The position numbers were made by a program, and so were the translations under genes. This document shows positions 18,142-25,510 of a stretch of DNA of 64,000 nucleotides, one piece after another (within the stretch, counting starts at the first letter, position 1; every line of letters starts with the position of its first letter). Below the pieces are notes generated by a model. The model saw only the letters and a list, made by a program, of their open reading frames with translations, was not told the DNA's origin and did not search any database. The stretch lies in assembly GCA_030528055.1 (NCBI GenBank), contig JAUMZQ010000011.1:1-64000 (forward strand). Reading direction: 5' to 3'. The stretch comes from Streptococcus sp. (GTDB taxonomy: Bacteria; Bacillota; Bacilli; Lactobacillales; Streptococcaceae).

Positions 18142-19122
18142 TTGTCTAAACGAATTACCATTAACGAAATTGCCAAACTTGCTGGTGTATCTAAAGCAAC
18201 CATCTCTCATTATTTAAATGGCAACTACAGTAAAATGTCACTCAACACTAAAGAAAAAATTAGATTAATCATTCAAGAAACTCATTATATACCTAACAAA
18301 TTAGCTTCTAGCTTAGCGACAAGTAAAACAAGGTTAATCGGGGTTGTCATCTCAGATATTACCAACCCATTTATTGCTTCTGTTATTAAAGGAATACACG
18401 ATTCTTGTACTTCATCTGGCTATTCGATGATGTTTACTAACTCTAATAATAATCAGAACATTGAAAAAGAAAATATCAAGCACCTTTATCAGCAAAATGT
18501 TTCAGGGGTTATATTAGATTCGACCTCTCTTACGACGGAAAATCTTGCTGTCTTGAATCCAAATACAACAGTCCTTGTTGATAAACAAGAAGAACAGACA
18601 CATTTTGACACTATCATATCCGACAATACAGATTCTACTAAGGTATTTCTAAAATTGATGAAAGAGGCTGGCTATACGGATATTTATTTTGTAACCTTTC
18701 CTTTGAAAAATGTATCAACGAGAAATAAGCGTTACAAAGCTTTTAAAGAAGTTGTCAGCACTGACCCTCAATATTTAATTACAATTGATGATCTAAACAA
18801 AGAATATTTAAGTGAACTAATTCTAAAAAAAGATTCTAAACCAGCTTTTTTCACAATGAATGGACCCGTGCTATTACTATTAATGAAATTACTAAACCAA
18901 CTAAATTTTCATTATCCAGATGATTTTGGTTTGGGAACTTATGAAAATTTGAATTGGATGGAAATCTTAAATCCCCCTATCTCATGTATCGCACAAGATT
19001 CCTATCAAATAGGTTATGTTGCTGCTAAACACCTCATAAACAAAATTGAAGGCAATAATCCTTATGACAAAGCAACTATAATCGAGGTTGAAAATTCAAT
19101 TATTTTAAGAAATTCATTCTAA
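18142..19122 (+). CDS. LacI-family transcriptional regulator
   Basis: DNA-binding repressor of the LacI/GalR family. The helix-turn-helix ITINEIAKLAGVSKATISHY occupies residues 4-23 and a periplasmic-binding-protein-like sensor domain fills the rest. I chose TTG at 18142 because GGAGGAG lies five bases upstream and the protein then starts SKRITINEIAKLAG, as in the family, giving 326 residues. It is divergent from the sugar operon and probably controls it in response to the imported sugar or an intermediate. Confidence 0.9.
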   Translation: MSKRITINEIAKLAGVSKATISHYLNGNYSKMSLNTKEKIRLIIQETHYIPNKLASSLATSKTRLIGVVISDITNPFIASVIKGIHDSCTSSGYSMMFTNSNNNQNIEKENIKHLYQQNVSGVILDSTSLTTENLAVLNPNTTVLVDKQEEQTHFDTIISDNTDSTKVFLKLMKEAGYTDIYFVTFPLKNVSTRNKRYKAFKEVVSTDPQYLITIDDLNKEYLSELILKKDSKPAFFTMNGPVLLLLMKLLNQLNFHYPDDFGLGTYENLNWMEILNPPISCIAQDSYQIGYVAAKHLINKIEGNNPYDKATIIEVENSIILRNSF

Positions 19123-19139
19123 GGATGAAGAGTAAATTC

Positions 19140-19178
19140 AAAAAACAAAAGCGACCCCTAGTCTTACTGACTAGGGGT
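19140..19178 (-). terminator. Right copy of the flanking hairpin repeat
   Basis: The stem is CCCCTAGTC with GACTAGGGG, followed on the minus strand by TCGCTTTTGTTTTTT. It repeats 11037-11074 with few changes. As it faces the ABC operon, which already has its own terminator, it looks redundant. Confidence 0.7.
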
Positions 19179-19546
19179 CCGATTTACTTCGCTGATAGTA
19201 GAAAGCACTCAGTTGACGAAAATCGTAACTGATAACAACATTTTTATGAGTTTAAATTATTTTAATCTTTTTAATTCCGTTAATCGCTAATGATTTTCTT
19301 TCATCTTAGCATCAAAACATCTACAATACATAAGGTACTATTGACCGAATCTTCGAAGTTTGAAAATCATCTAAAAGCTTCCACTTTCTATACTATCGCT
19401 ACAATCAGATAAACTAAGCAGGTCTACCTGATGATCCAATCAATAGTTAGTCTAGGCAACTAATTACATCTATCAGCAAAGTAAATCTAAAGCAATTATT
19501 ATTCATCCCTTTCTTTGCCTCCATTATAACTCCTTAACACTATTTT

Positions 19547-19560
19547 TGCAAGCGATTACA
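19547..19560 (-). promoter_or_regulatory. Orphan cre site
   Basis: TGTAATCGCTTGCA on the minus strand matches 13 of 14 positions of TGWAARCGYTWNCW. An AAGGAG-like and GGAGG-like stretch follows on that strand but only very short reading frames come after it. Confidence 0.5.
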
Positions 19561-19582
19561 CTTGCGAAGTTTATCTTTCAAA

Positions 19583-19610
19583 AAACAAACTCCACAATTG
19601 AAGTTTGTTT
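19583..19610 (-). terminator. Terminator of the ABC transporter operon
   Basis: On the minus strand AAACAAACT pairs with AGTTTGTTT and is followed by T residues, about 30 bases after the ATPase stop. Confidence 0.75.
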
Positions 19611-19638
19611 CTATCATTATAATCGATTAATCTCTATA

Positions 19639-20397
19639 TCACTCAAATAAATCGTAATAATCAGAGATAGTTAATTTAGATTTTTCTTCCTTAGTTAAGT
19701 CTTGTACAATTTTCCCATCTTTCATTACAATCAACCGATTGCCATATTTCAAGGCGTCTTCCATGCGATGTGTAATCATTAGAGCAGTTAATTGATCTCG
19801 ATTAACAAATTCATCTGTCAAGGTCATCAGAGCTACACTCGTTTTGGGATCTAGCGCGGCTGTATGTTCATCCAAAAGTAATAATTTTGGTCTTTTTAAA
19901 GTTGCCATTAAAAGGCTGAGAGCTTGTCGCTGTCCTCCAGACAAATTACTAACTGGTGTATCCAAATGTTTTTCCAGACCGTTACCAATTTTATCAATTA
20001 CTTCTTGAAATTCTTTTCGGTAATGGTTTAAGCGACGTGGCACTAAACGGCGTTTTTCTCCACGAAACTTTGCAATTAACAGGTTTTCTGCTACTGTCAA
20101 TCTGGGAGCAGTTCCCATTTTGGGGTCTTGAAAGACACGTGATAAATACTTTGCTCGTTTTTCTGGAGAGTAGCTGGTTACATTTTCTCCTAAAATATGG
20201 ATAGAGCCACTCGTCAAAGGAAGCGTCCCTGCAATGACATTAAACAGCGTGGACTTTCCTGCCCCATTTCCTCCCAAAATTGTGATGAAATCATGTTCGT
20301 GAATATCAAGTGAAACATCACTTAGAATAATTTTTTCTTCATCAAGACCATTATCAACTATTTTACTGGCATGCTTTAATTCAATAATTGCTGTCAT
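19639..20397 (-). CDS. ABC transporter ATP-binding protein
   Basis: Nucleotide-binding subunit of 252 residues. Walker A is GGNGAGKS near 41, the signature NLSGGQRQ near 151 and Walker B LLLLDEHTA near 171. The DEHTAALDP form is typical of ATPases paired with the TrpXYZ-like import systems of streptococci. It overlaps the permease gene by four bases, so they act together. The missing substrate-binding protein leaves the substrate open; tryptophan, another amino acid or a nucleoside-like solute are possible by family. Confidence 0.88.
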   Translation of the reverse strand: MTAIIELKHASKIVDNGLDEEKIILSDVSLDIHEHDFITILGGNGAGKSTLFNVIAGTLPLTSGSIHILGENVTSYSPEKRAKYLSRVFQDPKMGTAPRLTVAENLLIAKFRGEKRRLVPRRLNHYRKEFQEVIDKIGNGLEKHLDTPVSNLSGGQRQALSLLMATLKRPKLLLLDEHTAALDPKTSVALMTLTDEFVNRDQLTALMITHRMEDALKYGNRLIVMKDGKIVQDLTKEEKSKLTISDYYDLFE

Positions 20398-21260
20398 TTA
20401 CTTAGTTTGACTCCTTTAAAGAATTTATTTTTAAAAGTGGGAATCATCAAACATAATGCTAAAATGACCGCACTGTACAAACGAAGATAGTTGGTGTTAA
20501 ATCCAAGTTGAATCACGCCCCAAATCAAAAATTGATATAAAATAGCACCAACAATAATAGTAACCAAACGCTCTGCCAAGGTTAAACTTTTGAAAAGCAT
20601 TTCTCCGATAATAAGGCTTGCTAAACCAACAACAATAACTCCAATTCCTCGTGATACATCTGCATAACCCTCTTGCTGAGCAATAAGAGCTCCCGCTAAT
20701 GCTATCACCCCATTTGAGAGAACCAAGCCCATTAGTTCCATACGCCCAGTGTTGATTCCAAAACTTCTTGCCATATCAGGATTATCTCCAGTGGCGATAT
20801 AGGCTTGACCAAGCTTTGTGTCCAAGAAAAATAATAAAGCCACTATCACTAAAGCAACAAAAAGAATTCCCATTAACAGGTTATTCATCTCTGACGAAAA
20901 GGGAAGAATATCCTGAATCTTATCAGCTCCAAGCAAGCCAAGATTTGCTCGTCCCATAATCATCAATATGATAGAATGACAAGACGTCATCACTAATATT
21001 CCTGAAAGTAAAGTTGGAATTTTTCCTTTGGTATATAACAAGCCTGTTACCATACCAGCGAGGCAACCTGCTAGCACAGCAATCATTGTTGCTAAAAGTG
21101 GGTGAGTTCCCTTTGTGATTAAGGTAGCCGCAACCGCACCTCCTAACGGAAAGGAACCTTCTGTTGTCATATCCGGAAAATCCAAAATCCGAAAAGTCAT
21201 AAATATCCCCAGACTTAAAATAGACCAGAGCAATCCTTGTGAAATATTTGAAAGAATCAT
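20394..21260 (-). CDS. ABC transporter permease (LivH/RbsC-type fold)
   Basis: Integral membrane protein of 288 residues with eight or more hydrophobic segments, of the branched-chain/ribose permease type (BPD_transp_2). The N-terminus ILDFPDMTTEGSFPLGGAVAA is characteristic of the family linked to TrpX-type binding proteins. In relatives a binding lipoprotein is encoded directly upstream. Here only 112 bases separate this gene from carbonic anhydrase, so it is absent. Confidence 0.85.
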   Translation of the reverse strand: MILSNISQGLLWSILSLGIFMTFRILDFPDMTTEGSFPLGGAVAATLITKGTHPLLATMIAVLAGCLAGMVTGLLYTKGKIPTLLSGILVMTSCHSIILMIMGRANLGLLGADKIQDILPFSSEMNNLLMGILFVALVIVALLFFLDTKLGQAYIATGDNPDMARSFGINTGRMELMGLVLSNGVIALAGALIAQQEGYADVSRGIGVIVVGLASLIIGEMLFKSLTLAERLVTIIVGAILYQFLIWGVIQLGFNTNYLRLYSAVILALCLMIPTFKNKFFKGVKLSK

Positions 21261-21372
21261 ACTATATCCTAACTAGTAACCAATAATATTACAGCCAGCA
21301 GAAGAACAGTTTTTTGCAGTTCCCACTACTGACTGATTTTATGTTTTTTATTAAATTGTTTTTGGTGGAATA

Positions 21373-21867
21373 TCACTCCACAACAGTCATACGACCTGTA
21401 TCTACATCATAGACAGCTCCAGAAATTTCAACATCATCTGGAATCAGAGGAGATTTTCGTAAAATGTCCATATCTTCTCGTACACTTTCTTCCACGTCTG
21501 TAAAAGGAAGAAAATCTTTGTCCCTTACATCAACACCTAGCTTTTGAGTTAAAAATTCTGTGAATTCTTCATTTTTAAAGGTTTGAGCCCCACAATCCGT
21601 ATGATGCAAGACCACAATTTCACGAGTTCCCATTTGTTGTTGAGAAATTACTAGAGAACGAATGATATCATCCGTTACTCTTCCTCCTGCATTTCTTAAA
21701 ATGTGTGCATCACCTAAAGCCAAACCTAAAGCGTGGGCAACGTGTAAACGTGAGTCCATACAAGTCACAATCGCCACCTTTGTCTTGGGTTTAATGGGCA
21801 GGTTAAGCGTGCCATGTAGCTCGACATAGGCTTTATTGGCCTTCATAAAATTTTCAAAATAGGACAT
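21373..21867 (-). CDS. Beta-type carbonic anhydrase
   Basis: Zinc enzyme that interconverts CO2 and bicarbonate, supplying bicarbonate for carboxylations at low CO2. Zinc ligands fit Cys in TCMDSRL near 36, with Asp and Arg as the catalytic dyad, then His and Cys in HHTDCG near 90. I chose ATG at 21867 because GAGAAAGGAG lies just upstream and the protein starts MSYFENFMKANKAYVE, giving 164 residues. It follows radA, as in other streptococci. Confidence 0.92.
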   Translation of the reverse strand: MSYFENFMKANKAYVELHGTLNLPIKPKTKVAIVTCMDSRLHVAHALGLALGDAHILRNAGGRVTDDIIRSLVISQQQMGTREIVVLHHTDCGAQTFKNEEFTEFLTQKLGVDVRDKDFLPFTDVEESVREDMDILRKSPLIPDDVEISGAVYDVDTGRMTVVE

Positions 21868-22091
21868 TTTTCTCCTTTCTCTATACCAGAACTGTTTGAA
21901 TGGAACGGGGTTATTTCTCACACGTTACACCATGCTTCTAAGTCAAATAAACGCTATATCGCTTGATTGAAAGAAATATTAACCATCGGAATGCGTATTC
22001 CTATCAATCGAGAAGTTTATAGGGCATCTTCATTTTCATTATCTGATTATAGCATAGAAAAAACTTTTTTCAAATTTCACTCTAAAAACTA

Positions 22092-23459
22092 TTAGCTTTT
22101 AAAAACTTTCTGCAAAACTTCTCCGAGAGTCACAACTCCAATCACTTCAATGGTTTTTGGGAACTTAGAATCACCTAATGAATTTTTGGGAACATATATT
22201 TTGGTAAAACCTAATTTGGCTGCTTCATTGATTCGCTGTTCAATCCGATTCACTCGGCGAATTTCCCCAGTTAGCCCAATTTCTCCAATGAAACATTCTT
22301 GCGGATTTGTTGGTAAATCTTTATAGCTAGATGCAATGGCAACAGCAACGGCCAAGTCAATAGCTGGTTCATCCAACTTAACTCCTCCAGCTGATTTGAG
22401 ATAGGCATCTTGATTTTGCAACAAAAGTCCAGCTCGTTTTTCTAGGACGGCCATAATCAGACTAGCACGATTAAAGTCCAGTCCAGTAGTCGTCCTTTTA
22501 GCATTTCCAAACATAGTGGGAGTCACAAGAGCCTGTACTTCCGCTAGTATGGGGCGAGTGCCTTCCATTGTTACAACAATCGAAGAACCAGTTGCTCCAT
22601 CTAAACGCTCTTCCAAAAAAACTTCACTTGGATTGGTCACCTCAACTAATCCAACTGATTGCATATCAAAGATTCCAATTTCATTGGTAGAACCAAAACG
22701 ATTTTTAACCGCTCTTAGGATACGAAAAGTGTGCTGGCGATCCCCTTCAAAATAAAGGACTGTATCAACCATATGCTCTAAAGTCCTTGGTCCTGCTAGA
22801 GTTCCTTCTTTGGTCATATGACCTACTATAAAGGTTGCAATGTTATTTGTTTTAGCTATCTGCATCAGTTCTGCGGTTACTTCTCTGACCTGTGAAACAG
22901 AACCTTGAACACTTGAAATATCAGGCGACAAAACCGTTTGAATGGAATCAATAATCAGAAAATCTGGTTTGATCTTCTCTATTTCAGAGCGAATAGACTG
23001 CATATTGGTCTCAGCATAGAGATAAAACTCACTATCAATATCTCCCAATCGTTCTGCTCTTAGCTTAATCTGCTGAGCCGACTCCTCACCACTAACATAA
23101 AGAACAGTTCCTTTTTGTGATAACTGAGTAGAAATTTGCAACAAAAGAGTGGATTTTCCGATACCTGGATCTCCTCCAATCAAAACGAGACTTCCTGGAA
23201 CGACCCCGCCACCTAAAACACGGTTAAATTCCTCCATCTCAGTTTTTGTTCGCTCAACATCAATAGAGGTTACTTCAGTTAGTTTCATTGGACGGGTTTT
23301 TTCACCTGTCAAAGAAACTCGTGCATTTTTTACCTCGGCGACTTCAATCTCTTCCACAAAGGAAGACCACGTACCACAGTTGGGACATCGTCCTAGATAT
23401 TTTGGTGAATGGTATTCACAATTTTGGCAGACAAAGGTTGTTTTTTTCTTTGCTATGAT
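22092..23459 (-). CDS. radA: DNA repair protein RadA, non-AUG start
   Basis: Hexameric RecA-like helicase that extends recombination intermediates in repair and natural transformation. The coding frame continues 33-34 codons upstream of the first ATG (23357) and encodes the four-Cys zinc finger (VCQNC and RCPNC) followed by GTWSSFVEE, which the family requires. No ATG, GTG or TTG precedes it. An AGGAG site lies just before ATC (23457-23459) and ATA (23454-23456), so one of these must start translation. Walker A is GGDPGIGKS, the [13 protein letters not shown] motif lies near 250-262 and a Lon-like C-terminal domain follows. Total about 455 residues, as usual. Confidence 0.93.
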   Translation of the reverse strand: MIAKKKTTFVCQNCEYHSPKYLGRCPNCGTWSSFVEEIEVAEVKNARVSLTGEKTRPMKLTEVTSIDVERTKTEMEEFNRVLGGGVVPGSLVLIGGDPGIGKSTLLLQISTQLSQKGTVLYVSGEESAQQIKLRAERLGDIDSEFYLYAETNMQSIRSEIEKIKPDFLIIDSIQTVLSPDISSVQGSVSQVREVTAELMQIAKTNNIATFIVGHMTKEGTLAGPRTLEHMVDTVLYFEGDRQHTFRILRAVKNRFGSTNEIGIFDMQSVGLVEVTNPSEVFLEERLDGATGSSIVVTMEGTRPILAEVQALVTPTMFGNAKRTTTGLDFNRASLIMAVLEKRAGLLLQNQDAYLKSAGGVKLDEPAIDLAVAVAIASSYKDLPTNPQECFIGEIGLTGEIRRVNRIEQRINEAAKLGFTKIYVPKNSLGDSKFPKTIEVIGVVTLGEVLQKVFKS

Positions 23460-23488
23460 GTTTCTCCTTTATTTTTAATCATATTCTT

Positions 23489-24016
23489 TTATAGGTTGGC
23501 TTCAATAACTTCACAATAATCAATAGTTTCCTTTTTGCAAAATTGGCGTATCAGGACACTATGAGCTACAATGACGACACAATCATATTGACGATAGTTG
23601 TCTAGAGCATCTAAGAAACGATTGCGAACTTCTTCAGCTGTTTCATAATAATATTCTATTCCTGTAGGCAAAGAGCCTTCGTTTTCTAGAAAGGTTTTAT
23701 AAGCAAGGCACACTTCTTCTTTTTTATAATTCAATCCCCTTTTGTCTGGACGCCATTCATGAAATAATGGTTCCACTAATAAAGGAAGCTGATGTTCTTT
23801 TACAATGTAAGTTGCTGTTTCCAAGGCTCGTGTAACAGATGAAGCAATCACCACTTGCGCTTCTTTAAAAATAGGATGTTTTGCAGTTTGGTTTACTAGT
23901 TTTCGTCCAAACTCTGACAAAGGTGCCAAGTCACGCCCAAAACCACAGTAGCTAGCACCCAATTTATCTAAGCAAGAATAATCTGGTTCGGAGTGCCTGA
24001 CAAATAAAATTCTCAA
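23489..24016 (-). CDS. Histidine phosphatase family protein
   Basis: Phosphoglycerate-mutase-like phosphatase of 175 residues. The catalytic RHSEP is at residues 7-11 and the second His is in VAHSV near 150. The substrate is unknown. It overlaps dut by four bases and precedes radA, a grouping known in other streptococci, so it may be a house-cleaning phosphatase co-expressed with nucleotide metabolism. Confidence 0.85.
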   Translation of the reverse strand: MRILFVRHSEPDYSCLDKLGASYCGFGRDLAPLSEFGRKLVNQTAKHPIFKEAQVVIASSVTRALETATYIVKEHQLPLLVEPLFHEWRPDKRGLNYKKEEVCLAYKTFLENEGSLPTGIEYYYETAEEVRNRFLDALDNYRQYDCVVIVAHSVLIRQFCKKETIDYCEVIEANL

Positions 24017-24459
24017 TGCCCTGTGCTCCCGAAACCACCTGTACGAAGTCCAGTGGCATCGTCATTGTCTATAATCAGAAAAGGTGCAAAAACAGCTTGT
24101 ACGATACGCTCTCCTGCCTCTAAGACCACTTCTTTATCTGTGATATTTTGCATCTGAGCAAAAATGTGCCCTTCATTTGCTTCGTTGTTATAATAATCTC
24201 CATCAATGACTCCAACCGAATTAATGAGAACCAAGCCTTTTTTACGGGGATTGGAAGAGCGATCATAGAGATAAAGCACTTCATTTTCCTGCATATAGGC
24301 TTTTACCCCTGTTGGTACTAATTTGATTTCTTTAGGAGCTATCTTTGTATGCTTGGCTACTTTGAGATCGTAACCTGCTGCGTGTTGTGTTTCTCGTTTA
24401 GGTAATAGCTCGTTATTTTTTTCAAATTCTGAAATTAGTTCAAATCCGCGTATTTTCAT
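24013..24459 (-). CDS. dut: dUTP diphosphatase (dUTPase)
   Basis: Splits dUTP to dUMP and pyrophosphate, keeping uracil out of DNA. The trimeric dUTPase motifs are in order: AAGYDLKVA near 27, DRSSNPRKKG near 66, NSVGVIDGDY near 80 and the C-terminal RTGGFGSTGH. The length is 148. The ATG is preceded by a GGAG-containing stretch. First gene of the dut-phosphatase-radA run. Confidence 0.93.
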   Translation of the reverse strand: MKIRGFELISEFEKNNELLPKRETQHAAGYDLKVAKHTKIAPKEIKLVPTGVKAYMQENEVLYLYDRSSNPRKKGLVLINSVGVIDGDYYNNEANEGHIFAQMQNITDKEVVLEAGERIVQAVFAPFLIIDNDDATGLRTGGFGSTGH

Positions 24460-24550
24460 TAAGAATTTTCTCCTTCATCACACCATTTATTCATCTTTAC
24501 AAATAGATACAATCTGCTCCTATTATACTAAATTCGTAAGAAACAAGCAA

Positions 24551-24576
24551 AAACATACTCCCATCGAAGTATGTTT
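24551..24576 (-). terminator. Terminator after the glutamine amidotransferase gene
   Basis: AAACATACT pairs with AGTATGTTT around a short loop, followed on the minus strand by TTGCTTG, 24 bases after the stop. Confidence 0.65.
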
Positions 24577-24600
24577 CACTAATCTACTAAATTTCATTTC

Positions 24601-25287
24601 TCATAGTTCTTGCAATAGGTAACGAAATAATTCTAAATTTCCTTTTTCTTCATGAACTAAAAACTCTGGGTGCCACTGAAGACCAATAACTCGATGCTCT
24701 AGTGATTCAATAGCTTCTATTGTATGGTCTCTCGGATCAAATGCCGTCATGCGAAAGTTCGGTGCTAATTTTTTGATACTTTGGCGATGAACAGAATTAA
24801 TTTGACTAGCTGTTCCAAACAACCGTTCTACCACACTTCCTTTTTCTGTCTGAATAGAGTGAGATGTTCCAAAAGGAAGCCCTTGCCAATGATTATCAAT
24901 ATGTTGATTCAAACTACCACCAAAAGCTACATTGACTAACTGTAGGCCACGACAAATAGCCATTACTGGCTTGTTTTGCCGAATAGCTTCTTTTAGTAAA
25001 GCCAATTCAAATTCGTCTCGTTCAATATTGTAATCATCGCTATCAATTATTTTTTCTTCTCCATAAAATTTTGGATGAATATTTTGACCGCCTGATAAAA
25101 TAAGTTTGTCAATAGTTTCAACGTAGTCTGCTACTAAGCTAACATCTCCAACGGGAATCACCATCGGTAGTCCACCAACGATTCGAATCGTTTCTGCAAA
25201 TTTACATGAAACAGACGAATGAATATTTTTCCCATTTGCATCAATTGGACAAAGATTAGCTGTTACTCCAACAATCGTTCTGCACAT
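24601..25287 (-). CDS. Class I glutamine amidotransferase (gamma-glutamyl-GABA hydrolase-like)
   Basis: Cytosolic hydrolase of 228 residues, like PuuD-type peptidase C26. The nucleophile Cys is in MAICRGLQLVNVAFGG near 103, and the His-x-Glu pair is in LQWHPE near 204. LSGGQNIHP near 71 forms the oxyanion region. Relatives hydrolyse gamma-glutamyl amides. No polyamine or GABA genes are nearby, so the physiological substrate is open. Confidence 0.88.
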   Translation of the reverse strand: MCRTIVGVTANLCPIDANGKNIHSSVSCKFAETIRIVGGLPMVIPVGDVSLVADYVETIDKLILSGGQNIHPKFYGEEKIIDSDDYNIERDEFELALLKEAIRQNKPVMAICRGLQLVNVAFGGSLNQHIDNHWQGLPFGTSHSIQTEKGSVVERLFGTASQINSVHRQSIKKLAPNFRMTAFDPRDHTIEAIESLEHRVIGLQWHPEFLVHEEKGNLELFRYLLQEL

Positions 25288-25407
25288 ACCTGATTCCCTC
25301 CTATCTTAATATAGTTTATATTACCATTCTAAGCTTTATCAGTCCAATAGATATTTTTTAATTTAGTGATAGTCTTTGTTTATCAAGAAACGTTGATTTC
25401 ACAATTT

Positions 25408-25477
25408 GAAAAGCGGTTACAAAAAAATACAAAAAAACTGAAAAATTTGTTTACTTTTTGAAAATAATTGATATAAT
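25408..25477 (+). promoter_or_regulatory. Promoter and weak cre upstream of the oligopeptide-binding gene
   Basis: TTTACT (25450-25455), 16 bases, then TATAAT (25472-25477). A weak cre-like stretch with AAGCGGTTACA lies at about 25408-25422 (11 of 14 positions). Confidence 0.5.
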
Positions 25478-25510
25478 AAACATTATAATACTAACTACTT
25501 GGAGGTATGT

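Larger units (their letters stand above)
19123..19638. other. Gene-free stretch with degenerate remnants
   Basis: 516 bases without a credible gene. It contains the right copy of the flanking hairpin repeat (19140-19178), a near-perfect cre (19547-19560) with RBS-like sequence after it but no gene, and the ABC-operon terminator (19583-19610). This looks like the scar of a lost carbohydrate gene on the minus strand. Confidence 0.5.
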
